A stretch of DNA of 64,000 nucleotides from Rosa chinensis. Lineage: Eukaryota; Streptophyta; Magnoliopsida; Rosales; Rosaceae. The stretch is taken from the NCBI RefSeq assembly GCF_002994745.2, contig NC_037090.1:14434001-14498000 (forward strand), given 5' to 3'. The position numbers were made by a program, and so were the translations under genes. Under the pieces are notes generated by a model. It was not told the origin of the DNA. It saw nothing but the letters and a program-made list of their open reading frames with translations, and did no database searches. Below, piece by piece: positions 35,174 through 46,105 of the stretch; position 1 is the first letter of the stretch, and the number at the start of each line of letters is the position of its first letter.

Positions 35174-36480
35174 TGGGTGGTGATGACAGTCAAAATTCTA
35201 AGGATAATGAAGTCCAGAAGGTTGAGGTCTCTGTCAAGAGCTCAGAATATGGTTCTTTCTGGGGTACCAAACTCACTGGTACCAATTTCCGAACATGGAA
35301 GAATATTATGTTAGTTTATCTCCGTGGAATACACAAAATGGGGCATGTGACTGGAACAATCAAGGCTCCTAGTGAAGATGATGTGGAGGCCTATGCTAAG
35401 TGGGAAGATGATGATGGGTTTGTAATGTCAATTCTATTTCGAGCCATGACTGATGATGTGCTACAGATGGTGGAAGAATGTTAAACTGCTGAGGCGATAT
35501 GGAAGACATTGGGGGATTTGTATACCAATGAGTCTGATTTTATACAGGTTCATGAATTGATGTGTAAAGCTGCTAGTATGCAACAGAATGGGCAATCAGT
35601 AGCTGTGTATATCACCAAGCTGAAGAATGTATGGGCTGAAATTGATCAGAAGCGTCCTTGCAAGATCAAGAATCAGGAAGATCTTGTGTGGTAGCAGAAG
35701 GAGAATGAGCTAGAAAGGGTTCATGTATTTCTGAGAGGGCTTGATGAGAAGCATAGCAGTGCTAAGGGAGAATTTCTCATAATGATAGACCCTCCTAGTT
35801 TGAACACGGGTTTTACATACATCCGCAAGGATGAGTCTCAGCAGGAGAGTCTCAAACATGCATAGGTTGAAGTATCTAGCCTAGCCATTCAGGCCAAGTC
35901 ATCGGCACCTTTCATTCAGCAGCAGAGTTCAGCCCCACTTCATCAGCAAGGTTTCCCACAAGGCTTCACCAACCGCCCTCGTCCTCAATGTTCTTATTGC
36001 AACGACCTTGGGCATGTTCGGGAGACTTGTTGGAATTTGAACCCACACCTGAAACCTAAAAAGCAAGGTTATCGTCCTAAGGCGAAAGCAGTTGCTGTTC
36101 AATTGGTCCAAGAACCGGATTTCTATGGAGTGGTTGGCCAAGATCATCATACAGCAGGTGGAGTTACTCCTACAGCCTTTATAACTGGTCGAGGTAAAAT
36201 TTGTATGGCTTTAAAGGTTTCTAACTTTGTTGGTTCTGATACATGGATTATTGATTATGGTGCCTTTGATCATATGACTTATGACAAATCATATTTTACT
36301 GAATTGTCTTCCCCACTAGTGTCCTATGTAACTAATGCCAATGGTGAGGCTTTTCATGTGTTAGGATCAGGGTCAGTTCGTATTACTCCCACCTTAGAAC
36401 TTCATAATGTGTTATATGTGCCTAACCTGTCTCACCATTTGATATATGTTCCCCAGTTGACCACTGAGTCTAAATGCTCC
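35174..36480 (+). pseudogene. Copia gag and protease, broken
   Basis: Starts MGGDDSQNSKDNEVQK. The gag core (NFRTWKNIMLVYLRG) and the zinc knuckle CSYCNDLGHVRETC (C-X2-C-X4-H-X4-C) are readable. In-frame stops lie near 35482, 35692 and 35862. The protease active site reads DTWIIDYGAFDHMT, where Copia proteases have Asp-Ser-Gly, so the catalytic serine is replaced by tyrosine. It ends at the internal deletion near 36478. Confidence 0.85.
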
Positions 36481-37890
36481 GTCGTTGGGTGTTTACCGTG
36501 AAGCATAATGTAGATGGATCAGTGAATCAGTACAAAGCATGCCTTGTAGCAAAAGGGTTTACTCAGACGTATGGTATAGACTATGATGAAACATTTGCCT
36601 CTGTTGCCAAGATGAACACTATTCGGGTTCTGCTCTCATTTGCTGCTAGTTTAAACTGGCCACTCCGACAGTTTGATGCCAAGAATGCATTTCTTCATGG
36701 AGAGTTAGCCGAGGAAGTGTACATGAGCCTTCCACCTGGGTATGTAGTTGCTTCTCCTGGTGATTTTGTCTGTAGATTGAGAAAATCTCTATATGGTCTC
36801 AAACAGTCACCTCGTGCTTGGTTTGGAAGATTTGCACAATTCATGCGAAAAGTTGGTTACAGACATAGCAACTCAGACCATACCTTGTTCCTCAAGTATC
36901 AACAAGGGAAGGTAACAGCTCTAATTATTTATGTAGATGATATAGTAATTACTGACAATGATACTGTTGAGATGGATAGACTACAGAGACAGCTAGCCTC
37001 TGAGTTTGAGATGAAGGACTTGGGTGAACTTAAGAACTTCTTAGGGATTGAGGTAGCCAGGGGGAGAGAAGGAATCTATCTGTGCCAGAGGAAGTACGTT
37101 CTTGATTTGTTGACAGAGACAGGTTTGTTGGATTGCAAACCGGTTGATGCTCCTATTGTGCAGAACCATTGTTTAGCTGAGTATCCAGATCAAGTACTTA
37201 CTGATCGAGCTCGCTATCAGAGGTTAGTTGGGCGCTTGATTTATTTAGCTCATACTAGACCAGATGTTGCATATGCAGTGAGTGTGGTGAGTCAGTTCAT
37301 GCATAATCCAAGTGAGAGTCACATGGATGCTGTTATGTGGATTTTGAAATACTTAAAGTCAGCTCCAAGAAGGGGAGTACTATTTTCTAAACACAACAAT
37401 ATTCTTGAGGTTTATGGCTTCACAGATGCAGATTGGGCTGGAAATATTACAGACAGGAGGTCGACATCTGGTTACTTTACATTTGTGGGAGGTAATTTGG
37501 TTACATGGAAGAGTAAGAAACAGAAAGTTGTGGCACATTCTAGTGCTGAGGCTGAGTATAGAGGTATGGCTCACAGAGTGTGTGAATTGCTGTGGCTGAG
37601 AAATCTATTCCGTGATCTGGGTTTCAAACTCAAAAGTACCATGCAGTTGTATTGTGACAACAAGGCAGCTATTGACATATCACAGAATCCAGTATAGCAT
37701 GATCGTACTAAGCATGTGGAGGTTGATCGTCACTTTATAAAGGAGAAGCTAGATGCCAAAATTATTAGTTTCCCTTTTGTTCCAACTGAAGAGCAACTTG
37801 CAGATATACTTACCAAAAGAGTTTCCAGGAAGGCGTTTTATGACTCACTAAGCAAGTTGGGCATGGTTGATGTATATGCACCAACTTGAG
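36474..37890 (+). pseudogene. Copia reverse transcriptase and RNase H, partial
   Basis: A 407-codon frame (to 37697) starts inside the RT domain: NQYKACLVAKGFTQ, FDAKNAFLHGEL, the YVDD catalytic box in LIIYVDDIVITDN, then LGIEVARG. The RNase H part has DADWAGNITDRRSTSGY, HSSAEAEYRGMA and YCDNKAAI. A TAG near 37695 splits off the conserved tail (HDRTKHVEVDRHFIKEKL, LADILTKR). Everything between protease and RT, that is the integrase, is missing. Confidence 0.88.
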
Positions 37891-37896
37891 GGGGAG

Positions 37897-38093
37897 TGTT
37901 AGCGTGAGTCATAGTTCCCTATTAGGAATAGACTACAAGGGAATATATTATTGTAACTACTTACCTTGTATATGTAGTGTAATACAGTAGTACACAATAG
38001 TTGTAGTACGATTGTAATCTGTTTATATACACCACAGAATGGGTTTAATTAAATATCAGACAATTCATTCTCTCAATCTTGTTATATTTGACT
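37897..38093 (+). repeat. 3' LTR of the Copia element
   Basis: 197 bp, directly after a GGGGGAG polypurine tract. Its divergence from the 5' copy is compatible with an insertion on a million-year scale under usual plant rates (inference). Confidence 0.9.
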
Positions 38094-38514
38094 GATCCAA
38101 CGATACTAAGAGAGTAAAGATTCCCAAATTTTCATGCCTAAATGATGTGACGGCTAATGTTATCTCATTGGCGAATGCTTGCAGTTATGGTCTAGAATTT
38201 AGAATTGGGTTTTTGTCTATTTACCTCATTTCTAGGGATTTTTTTCCCACTTACCCCATTAAGGTTTTTTAATTCTCTCTTACCCAAAACACTCTAAGGA
38301 GGTCTTCCCTGATACCCCATTAACATTTTTTTAAAAAAAAAATTTTTAATACCATTTTACCCTTACCCTTTATTACTTAGAGAGAGAGAGAGAGAGAATG
38401 GAAGAGAGAGAAACAATATGAGACTTTGCCGGATTCCGGTCACCGGCCGCCCGAATCCATTCGCCAGTTGCCGGAATCCAGTCACCGTAGGTCCCCAAAA
38501 AGGTCGCAGGAAAG

Positions 38515-38910
38515 GTTTATTGCCCCCAATAGACGTCTATTGCCCCCCAATAGACGTCTACTTCCCCAATAATCTATTGTCCTCCAATAGACGTCTACTG
38601 CCCCCCAATAGATGGGCAATAAACCTCTATTTCCCCCCAATAGAGATCTATTGCCCTCTAATAGAACTTTCGGTTGTCGAAATAGGAACTAATCTCTTTA
38701 AATTTAGACAAATAAAACTTTAATTAAAGAAAAAAAATGAGGAGATTACATTAATTCAAAACATATATTGCCCCCCAATAGAACTTTCATTCGCCTGAAT
38801 GGGAACTAATCTTTCTAAATGTAGACAAATAAACTTTGGTTAAAAGAAAAAAAACGAGGAGATTACATCAATTTAAAACGTCTATTGCCCTCCAATAACC
38901 CTTTATTACC
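38515..38910. repeat. CCCCCAATAGACGTCTATTG minisatellite and duplication in the MULE
   Basis: Words like CTATTGCCCCCCAATAGACG recur about ten times between 38519 and 38905 with variable spacing. A longer unit of about 120 bp (GGAACTAATCT... GAGGAGATTACAT) occurs at about 38684-38760 and again at about 38803-38880. These lie in the subterminal part of the element. Confidence 0.75.
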
Positions 38911-39022
38911 TCTCAATAGAACATTTCTTTTTTCTCTCCTTATAGGCCTTCTGCCCCCATACTAAAACAAAAAACAAAAAAGAGAAAAGAGAAGAGAGGA
39001 GAGAGGAGATGAGGCGGAGACC

Positions 39023-39256
39023 ATGATCAAATCAATGTGTCTCCCCGAGGAGCTCATCATCGAGATCTTCCGGCGACTTGATTGCAAGCCCAGCCACTAC
39101 TCTCTCTATTTTTTTTCTTTCGACTTTGAACAACACACAAACTGCCTTTCTTCTGCGGCATGCCAACACGAGAAACTGAACCTAACTGAGCCTTTCTTCT
39201 GCATCATACAAAATCCCCAACATGTATACCAATTTCAAATCCTAGCGATACAGTAA
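39023..39256 (+). pseudogene. Captured F-box N-terminal fragment
   Basis: Begins MIKSMCLPEELIIEIFRRLD, the opening of an F-box (LPxEL...EI..RL), which in intact proteins docks to SKP1 in SCF ubiquitin ligases. After CKP the frame loses similarity and stops at 39256. Only a partial F-box is present, so no function is expected. Confidence 0.6.
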
Positions 39257-39324
39257 ATGAAACGGTAAGGTACCCGATTGCTCGAACCCGACCCGATTTC
39301 ACTTGGCCGAATGAGCAAGCCGGC

Positions 39325-39590
39325 GGAGGTGTCGAGGATGTTGGCCTGCTAGAACTCGAGCTCGGTGAGCTGCTGCCCGCGGTCCATCTCGATGATGAGA
39401 GGGTCGACGAGGATGAGGAAGGTGGTGCCGAAGATCCAGACGGCCTTACCGATGCTCTTCAGCAGCTTCTTGGCAACTTAGTCGGCGTCGGAGGTGACTG
39501 GGAGATCCTAGCGATGACGTCGTCATCCTTCTTAGGGTTCCGCCGCTTCGGGAGGAAGACTTTCCTCGCTCAGCCCAGACGAAAGACGAC
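39325..39590 (-). pseudogene. Captured TOM9/TOM22-like import receptor pseudogene
   Basis: On the minus strand the piece DDDVIARISQSP is followed, after a frame break, by AKKLLKSIGKAVWIFGTTFL and ILVDPLIIEMDRGQQLTELE. Plant TOM9 (TOM22 homologue), a single-span subunit of the outer mitochondrial import complex, has this order of soluble helix, membrane span and EMDRE-type tail. A TAG follows LEF near 39353, an Asp replaces the usual Val in the membrane span, and the middle is frame-shifted. It is a dead copy carried by the MULE. The identification is by motif recognition. Confidence 0.75.
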
Positions 39591-40185
39591 GTGCAGCACC
39601 GTCGCTAGCTCACTGGAGCCTCCGTAGTGGAGCGAGCTGGGGTCGGAGACGTCAGGTTCGTAATCCGGCGGGAGGAGAGAGAGAGAGAGAATCGCATGGC
39701 AGTGTTGTAGTATATTAATTAAGCTGAGGGCATATTTGTCATTTTCCTTTAAATTGTGTTAATGTGAATAAAAATCATTTACTGGAAAAAGTGGGATAAT
39801 TTTCCCTCATTTTGGTGCTTTGGGTCAAGAACCCTTTAGAATTTGGTTAGAGTATATAACTATCACTACTTTTTGCCTTTTTGGTTCAAATCCTAAACCC
39901 ATACAGAAATACCATGACATAATCTTCTAAGGAGGAAAATCCATCCTTAATAACGTAATGTAATAAAATGGAAATGACTAAGAAGATAGAAGTTTATTAT
40001 GATAAGAATAGCTAAATACACAACTTCAAAGCACACCCCCAACAGATATTGGTAATTACAAAACTTCTTATGCAATTTGAACAAGAGGGTGTCCTGAAAT
40101 TATTGCTCTACTGCATATATGATGCAGCACTGCTAGCTAAGACATGGAAGAAGGTTAGGTTTCAGGAGTTGAAAGGCAGAAGACA

Positions 40186-40386
40186 TCAATGCACTTCTGA
40201 AGCCTTTGCTGAATCCTCTGTTGCCACCTTTCTGTTGCGGCACAGTCGTCTTCCAGCTTTTGAAGCTAATCGAACCACCAACTTGGAAAACTCAGTAGCT
40301 ATTTTAGCAATGATCTTGCCTCTCTTTGGAGGAAGCCTGAGCTTGATTGTGTTTGAAGGCTTGGATTTTGCAATAGATACAGCCAT
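40186..40386 (-). CDS. Small basic protein of unknown function (66 aa)
   Basis: Single-exon frame starting MAVSIAKSKPSNTIKLRLPP, rich in Lys and Arg (RRLCRNRK) and ending KASEVH. The ATG has a strong plant context (AAGCAATGGCT). A TATA box (ATTATAAAAG on the minus strand, about 40459-40468) lies some 75-80 bases upstream, and the leader between is pyrimidine-rich. These support a real gene; the plus-strand frame over it (40049-40408) starts at a non-ATG codon. I do not recognise a family. A nuclear or organelle destination is possible from charge but unproven. Confidence 0.5.
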   Translation of the reverse strand: MAVSIAKSKPSNTIKLRLPPKRGKIIAKIATEFSKLVVRLASKAGRRLCRNRKVATEDSAKASEVH

Positions 40387-40458
40387 TGCTTTGGACTTTT
40401 CGAGTTGAAGAGAACAGAAAAAATTGAACCTATGCTTTGTTTATGTGGAATGAGACAG

Positions 40459-40468
40459 CTTTTATAAT
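40459..40468 (-). promoter_or_regulatory. TATA box of the small basic-protein gene
   Basis: ATTATAAAAG on the minus strand, about 75 bases before the ATG at 40386. Confidence 0.5.
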
Positions 40469-40509
40469 GTTGATGGGGAGGAAGAGAGTGAGTGCAAAAC
40501 GCACGCACG

Positions 40510-41228
40510 AGGAAAATGCACTATTTTCTGATGTTAACGTTCACTTCCATTTAGTATTTTAATTTCAAAGCTTAGAAGAATTAACAGGGAAAAGGTTGCT
40601 TCCTCGAAGGGATTTGCATACTTAATTTGTCAATCCGTGCAAAGGGTCCACCCAAACAGATAATACTTGCAATATAAGCTTTAGTTCTCAATAAACTAGT
40701 GATGTATCTTCACAATATGATGTCAAGCAGTGGAGTCATATCATTCACAGTTCGAAACTATCAATGATCTAAGCAGGGTTAATCAGAGCATTAGCTTAAT
40801 TGTGTTCAATGTACGTCACAATTCTGACATGCATTTGCAAGAGAAGATAAATTTAAGGTAACGCACTGCTTAAAATATATTTTCCACACTTGAATAAGTT
40901 AGAGCACTCGATCTAAAGTCAATTGACAATAGTTCTACAATCCCATATAATACAGATAGAATCTAATTTTACAGGGTGATGCATTCCAAATTACCGAGCA
41001 AGCATGTGGTAAGACTCGAGCCAATCATTCACAACTAAACTGGGTGGCTTGAAAAACATGTTACCACTCGACCAGACACGTAAGGTTAACCTACACTGAT
41101 ACTATGAAGAAGCTAGAGCATCAACCCCAAACCAATTGATATCGGATGGAGCAGCAAAACCTTACAAACTTCTATGCAAGCGCTTTACTTTCTACACTTC
41201 ACACTATCTCAACATTAAGATTAGAAAG
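40510..41228. other. Spacer without recognised gene
   Basis: AT-rich sequence between the small gene and the hAT MITE. No frame, repeat or RNA gene is supported. Confidence 0.4.
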
Positions 41229-41632
41229 CAGAGCCGGCCCTGAGGCTGCCTCAGGCCACCAGCTTCTGGGGGGCCTCTGAAGTTTTGAGTTCCAGTATGC
41301 TTAGTATAATATATATCAACTTTGCGAGTTTGAAACAGGTTGGTTGTGTTAGTGTAGTGGTGATGTGGTCTTTGCTCTATCTTGGTAATTGGGGTTCGAC
41401 TCCTCATGATGACTTTTGAGACATGAGTGTTTCCTTCTTTTGTTTTACATTTTCAGTTCATTTTTTTCTTTTATAATCTATAAACAGTAACATAATTTTT
41501 ATTATATACTTTTTTCTTGATATTATTTTTATAATGGAAAAATAATTTTCTATAGTTATTTGAAAAAAAAAATTATTTAAACTTCATGTAAGGCCACATT
41601 TTAACTATCATCTCAGGACCGTACCGGCCCTA
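41229..41632. mobile_element. hAT-type MITE
   Basis: The 8-bp target duplication TTAGAAAG is perfect (41221-41228 and 41633-41640). Ends are CAGAGCCGGCCCTGAGG and, read inward from the right, TAGGGCCGGTACGGTCCTGAG, imperfect inverted repeats of the CAGGGCCGG hAT class. The 404-bp unit has no transposase. A truncated relative occurs at about 33751. Confidence 0.88.
41349..41403 (+). other. tRNA-like pol III promoter boxes inside the hAT MITE
   Basis: TTAGTGTAGTGG (41349-41360) fits an A box and GGTTCGACTCC (41393-41403) fits the B box consensus GGTTCGANTCC, 32 bases apart, as in tRNA-derived SINEs. No tRNA cloverleaf is evident. Either a SINE head was trapped in the MITE or the match is chance. 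Confidence 0.4.
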
Positions 41633-41640
41633 TTAGAAAG

Positions 41641-43052
41641 ATTAGGAAAACTGTACTGACAGCTGCTGCACAAAAGACTTGAATCTTAAGCAGTCAAAGT
41701 CTTTGGTCTATACCTGACCAAATGAGCTCAACAAAATTCTTGTACATAACAAGTGCTGTATCAACATCTCTGGTAATGAGTCTCCACTGTCCCCCTAAGA
41801 AAATGACTTGAGAAGCTCTTCTGGTGCAAAGAGCAGACAATTAAATCACAGATGTCCTCTTCTGGTGAAGTGAACACAAAAAAGTGGAAACCGAATTGGA
41901 TCAAATCACTATAATCATCTACGTTCACCAATAATGGAGAAGCATAGAGATCAAACATGGGCGATGCGGAGATTAGGTCTGTACAGGCTTTAAATTTTAA
42001 TGGCAAACTTATTGATGGGTTTATCTGCTTCTACTTAAAAGCAGAACATATAGACATAATTATCGAGTAAGAAAGCTCTTATGCTGACCACTATGGCTTA
42101 TGCTCGTGTGCATTCATGGGTAACTCTCTCGTCATTCTTGTTAGCATCACAAATGGTTGGGTTTGGCTGATAGCTGTATGCAATTGAGCAGTCCTCTAAA
42201 GTCTGGTACTTCGTTAGTTTGTATGTTTTTTGGCTATGAAGAGCAGACAGGAGGAGACAGTAGAGGATTGTATTTCAACAACAGAATCAATTATGAAAGA
42301 ACAAAAAGAAAAATGCATACTTTGACCAGACCCTGTAAATAAAATAAATTCAATCTTCAGAAATCTTGGCCTCAATTCCTTCAGGTCATGAGTTATCCAA
42401 GCAAGAGTTTTATATGCAAAGAACTTCTACATATAATTCGATGTCTTCTTCAACTAAAATATAAGTACTACACCACTACCAAAGAAACTAAGCCCTATTT
42501 AACTCGCGGAATGGCAAAATCAATTTCCCACAGGAAAGGAAGAGCAAAAACGAGAAGACGGATAAGTTTTGAGCGTATTTTCCCATCCAGTAGGATTCTT
42601 TCTCTCGAATTTATAGTTACAAAAAATGAAAAATAATTCTTCTCTCATTATCAAGCCTATAATCCGGAAAACAAATGAGGTCTATATATATGTTACACTA
42701 TCCAGGAAATAGGAATAGAGCTTCATTGAACAGCATTTGAATGGGAGTCGTGCACTAAAAATTGGGCATACCAATGACGATTGTATGATGTTAGTATAAT
42801 CACTTTGTTATTGGACATGTCAGGGACAATCTGATTCCTAAGTCCTAACAAATATCAAAGTCAAAGATAGATGCTAGGGATTGAAAGAAATTAACAACAG
42901 CTGAAGAAATAAACAAGTAGTTGGACTTACTTACATAACAAGTCACATTTAGAATTGCTTCCCCAAATAGCAGTTTCCTCATCAACAAACCATCATACAT
43001 TTAGTTATTTACATAAAAATGAGGCCTTATTTTCTTGTAATACAGAAATTAA
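41641..43052. other. Spacer without recognised gene
   Basis: Minus-strand frame 42006-41761 starts on a codon that I cannot support and has no recognised domain. The part next to 43052 is probably the 3' UTR of the membrane-protein gene. Nothing else is supported. Confidence 0.4.
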
Positions 43053-44482
43053 CTACCTTGATGGTACAATAATGGTGTAAACCAAGAGGAAGGTGACAAT
43101 TACAATGGCTCCTGCTAGAGTAAACCTTGGGCTAGTCCATAACATAAGGTTGGACCTCTCTGTCCTCTTGATGGGATCAACTTCCTCAGATGGTGGATAA
43201 TCAGAAGGCCTGGGATCCCAGGTCACATACTTGTTTGGAGAGAATTTTGAGAAGAAGCTCTTCTTGTTCTTCTTTTGCTTCTTGATGTTTGACCAGGCCT
43301 TGTCCCAATCTGTTGAGAATTTATCACCTGCTCAAGTATGTGGATCAACATTGAACCATGGTGAGGTTTATGATCAGCAGCTGGTAGTACTCAGTTTAGT
43401 GATACATCAACATTAGTAATAGGCCGAATTAAGCACTAATATTAAGGCAAGTAGGTCATATATGTGCTCGGTCTCAACCCTAACCATCAGCTGACGATAT
43501 ATAGGTCCTCTGTTAAAGTATTAACCAGATGCTATATATTTTGCAAGAGGGGAATACATTTAACAAATTACTCCAAATTAATATAACAGGCAAAACTAAG
43601 CAATAATTCTAAGGCCGGTTAGGCAATGGTATAGGTCCTCTGTCTCACACACGCCTATGCAGTGGCAGAGCCACCTTAAGCCTTTGCGAAATGTGCTCCT
43701 TTTGATTCAAGGTAATCTCCTCTCAACTTTAAAACTAAACCAGTAAAAAAGGTGAAAAAGAATCCAGTTAGTGACTGACTAGAACCTCCATGTCTTGCTA
43801 ACAAAGGAGCGCTAATAAAAAATGGAAGAGCTAGAAAAACTGGATCAAAAGACGACTTGAGTCTGACCTTCTAATGTGTTTTTTAACCCGACATACTAAG
43901 GTCCCCCCTAACAAAATTTCTCAATCCGTCAATTCCTTTACTCATCACATGCCGCTCATATGACGCATACCTAACTTTGAAAATGTACAGATACATTATT
44001 GATAATTGTCAAATTTAAGCCAATAATTATAAACATAGACGATTTTGTATGTCTCTATTTCTCTAGCCTACCCATGACATATTGCTTACACTAGAGGATA
44101 TGTCATACTAACAGATTCATCGTCTCTCTAGATCACACCCTAACTTACTAGCTCTAATTACTTTAATTAATTGTAACCATATGTGCATCACTCTACGCAT
44201 GATGAAGTGAGTGCTGTAACCTTAGAATTGGGAAATCCAGAATTATTAAAACACGTGCAAAACATAAGCTCGTCCTAGCATCAATGAGGTAGAAAGAAAA
44301 TGTTAATTACCATTACCACTGTCACCGTTTTGCTGGGGTTCTTTGGAGCCTCTTTTGTTGCAGAAAGGTTTCAATGGCGAAGAACGAGAAGAAGAAGAAG
44401 AAGATGATGAAGGTTTGCGTTTTGGAGTGATCCAGAAAAAGTGATGAGAAGCTACGCTTCCCAGTCGAGCTTGAATATCCAT
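43053..44482 (-). CDS. Small single-pass membrane protein, likely plastid-targeted
   Basis: Two exons on the minus strand: 44482-44311 and 43327-43053, joined in phase across a 983-bp GT-AG intron (AATG/GTAATT, GAGCAG/GTGATAAA). The product is 148 aa. It starts MDIQARLGSVASHHFFW, with a Ser-rich basic N-terminus typical of a chloroplast transit peptide. A soluble part follows (DKFSTDWDKAWSNIKKQKKN, KYVTWDPRPSDYPPSEEVDP), then one C-terminal hydrophobic span (AGAIVIVTFLLVYTIIV) ending at PSR. The further upstream in-frame codon at 44527 is GTG, so 44482 is the start. The pattern is strongly gene-like and I believe conserved in plants, but I cannot name the family. Confidence 0.8.
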
Positions 44483-44967
44483 CTGCTGATTCGCATCTCG
44501 CTTATTTCCAGGTGCTCTCTCCCTCACACATACCCAAACTTATCGCTCTAGGAGATTGCCTGCCTCTAATTCTCTCATGCCGTCTCTCCCTTTGACACGT
44601 GTCACTATACTCCTGCTGCAGACATACTCATATGACCAATTGACCATCTTGTTCAACTCAGCCGTAACTTATAGGTATTGTTTAGTTCGCGGATTTGAGA
44701 AATTGAGAAAGAAAATTATGTGTATCATAAACACAAGAATTGGAAGAAGTGGATTCTTTCTCACTCTTTCATTTCATTAATTACTCATTTCTCATTATAT
44801 TATTGCATTACTTAAAAATTTCTTTGTAAGTTTTCAAGCAGTAGAAAGAAAAATTTATGGAAATTTTAAAAAATAAAACAAAATTTTTTATTTCCGCTAA
44901 CCAAACGATATCAAATGAATTTATTACCATGTTGGCAAAACGAATGATCCAAATTTAATAATTGTTA

Positions 44968-45902
44968 GAGTATTTTTAGCAATGCTAGCCATTTTTGAAT
45001 CAAATTTTAACTAAAGTAGTTAAAAAGTCATTTTAACTAGCCACTTTAAAATTACGTTTGCATCAATGCGCTTTATTTTAGCTAGTTTTGAATTTATATT
45101 ATTTTTTAAATGAATATTAAATAGTTTAAATATATTTATAAATTACATAAAATAACTTAAAAGGAATGTTATAAATTATAGAGAGCCTCATCCCGCTCTC
45201 TATATTTAGAAGTGAGATAGCTAAAAGTAGGGGTCGTCAATGGGCAGCCCTGCCCAAAATTAATGGGCTTGGGCCGGGCAGGGCCAAAACATATATATTT
45301 TTTTATTTTTCAGGCCGAGCAGGGCCAGGCTTCTCTTAAAAATCAAGGCCCAGGGCCTTACGGGCTTTTTAGGGCCTGGCAGGGCCTGGCTTTTTTGGGT
45401 GGGCAGGGCCGAGCCCATTATATTTATATGTCATATTATCTTGTTAAAAAAATACAAAAAACTATAAAAAAAATGATGATATGTTAATGATTGAACAAAA
45501 TAAAATACAAAATTAAAAAAACATATGGCCTAATGCAATAATTAGTTTAATATAACTACATAAAAATATATTAATACAAAAATTGAATGGGCTTTCGACC
45601 GGGCTTATAAGGCTAGGCCGAGCCGGTCTTTAATGGGCATATAACGGGTCAGGCCTGGGCTTTGAACCCTCCACCCTAGCCCTGCCTCGTGCCCAATGGG
45701 CAGGGCCGAGATGGGCTTTGCTGCTGGCCGGGCAGGCGCCCATGGGCTTTTAGGCCAGTGGGCCAAATGATGACCCCTAGCTAAAAGTTATAATAGAGAG
45801 TAATTTAGGAGTCTGATGCAGCTGCTAAAATAAATAAAAAGCTAAACATGCTCTCCAAAATAGCTAAGGAGCCACAATAGAGAGTCTGCTAAAGATGCTC
45901 TC
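44968..45902. mobile_element. MITE-like element interrupted by a younger hAT MITE
   Basis: The left end GAGTATTTTTAGCAATGCTAGC and the right end read inward, GAGAGCATCTTTAGCAGACTC, form an imperfect inverted pair of the GAGCATCTCCAGCAG type. Without the nested 552-bp element the unit is about 375 bp. No clear target duplication was fixed, so class is uncertain. Confidence 0.5.
45228..45779. mobile_element. hAT-type MITE (TAGGGGTC family), nested
   Basis: The perfect 8-bp target duplication GCTAAAAG (45220-45227 and 45780-45787) flanks inverted ends TAGGGGTCGTCA and TGATGACCCCTA. The interior repeats GGGCAGGGCC and GGGCCGGGC words. Insertion is inside the older MITE. Confidence 0.9.
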
Positions 45903-45909
45903 AGCTACT

Positions 45910-46105
45910 AACCACTGCAAGTGGCCTAGTGATTCTTACTTAGTTGGATGTGCTCTCCAACCTAGGTTCGAACTCCGAAGCTGTCAGAGTGGTTAAACAT
46001 TGTGTTGCAATGCACAGTTTGAGCATTTCACATGCATCGAAATGATTTATGTTGAACCTAAGAAGTTTTTGAGTTTCCCTTGACAAAGTCAAAAAAAGAA
46101 TCGTT
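45910..46105 (+). mobile_element. Candidate tRNA-derived SINE
   Basis: GTGGCCTAGTGAT (A box-like, about 45921) and GGTTCGAACTCC (B box-like, about 45965) are followed by a tail ending in CAAAAAAAG. AGCTACT is repeated on both sides (45903-45909 and 46106-46112), fitting a short target duplication. Confidence 0.5.

Larger units (their letters stand above)
34217..38093 (+). mobile_element. Defective Ty1/Copia LTR retrotransposon
   Basis: LTRs lie at 34217-34414 and 37897-38093 (TGTTAGCG start). They differ by seven substitutions and one indel, roughly 3.6 percent, so the insertion is far older than the one at 5576. The Met primer site TGGTATCAGAGC at 34415-34426 and polypurine CTTGAGGGGGAG at 37885-37896 bound the interior. 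Order is leader, gag, CCHC, protease, then reverse transcriptase and RNase H. Integrase is deleted near 36478. A clean 5-bp target duplication is not evident; GATC occurs on both sides, one base out on the left. Confidence 0.93.
38207..39834. mobile_element. Pack-MULE: Mutator-like element with captured gene pieces
   Basis: The perfect 9-bp repeat TTTAGAATT flanks the unit (38198-38206 and 39835-39843), the Mutator target duplication length. Ends are imperfect inverted repeats: GGGTTTTTGTCTATTTACC at the left, and the right end read inward gives GGGTTCTTGACCCAAAGC, both followed by AGGGA and TCCCACTT words. No transposase is present. The interior is GC-rich and carries an F-box start (plus strand) and a TOM9/TOM22-like pseudogene (minus strand). 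Confidence 0.85.

Noticed and set aside
34517..35183. Three overlapping Ser/Pro-rich frames before Copia gag
   Set aside because: Leader composition effect; none connects to gag in frame.
34212..38097. Target duplication of the Copia element as a clean 5-bp repeat
   Set aside because: Only GATC matches on both sides, and not flush with the left LTR; not claimed as a 5-bp duplication.
44303..44527. Longer N-terminus for the membrane protein from 44527
   Set aside because: The codon at 44527 is GTG; the first in-frame ATG is at 44482 and starts a transit-peptide-like sequence.
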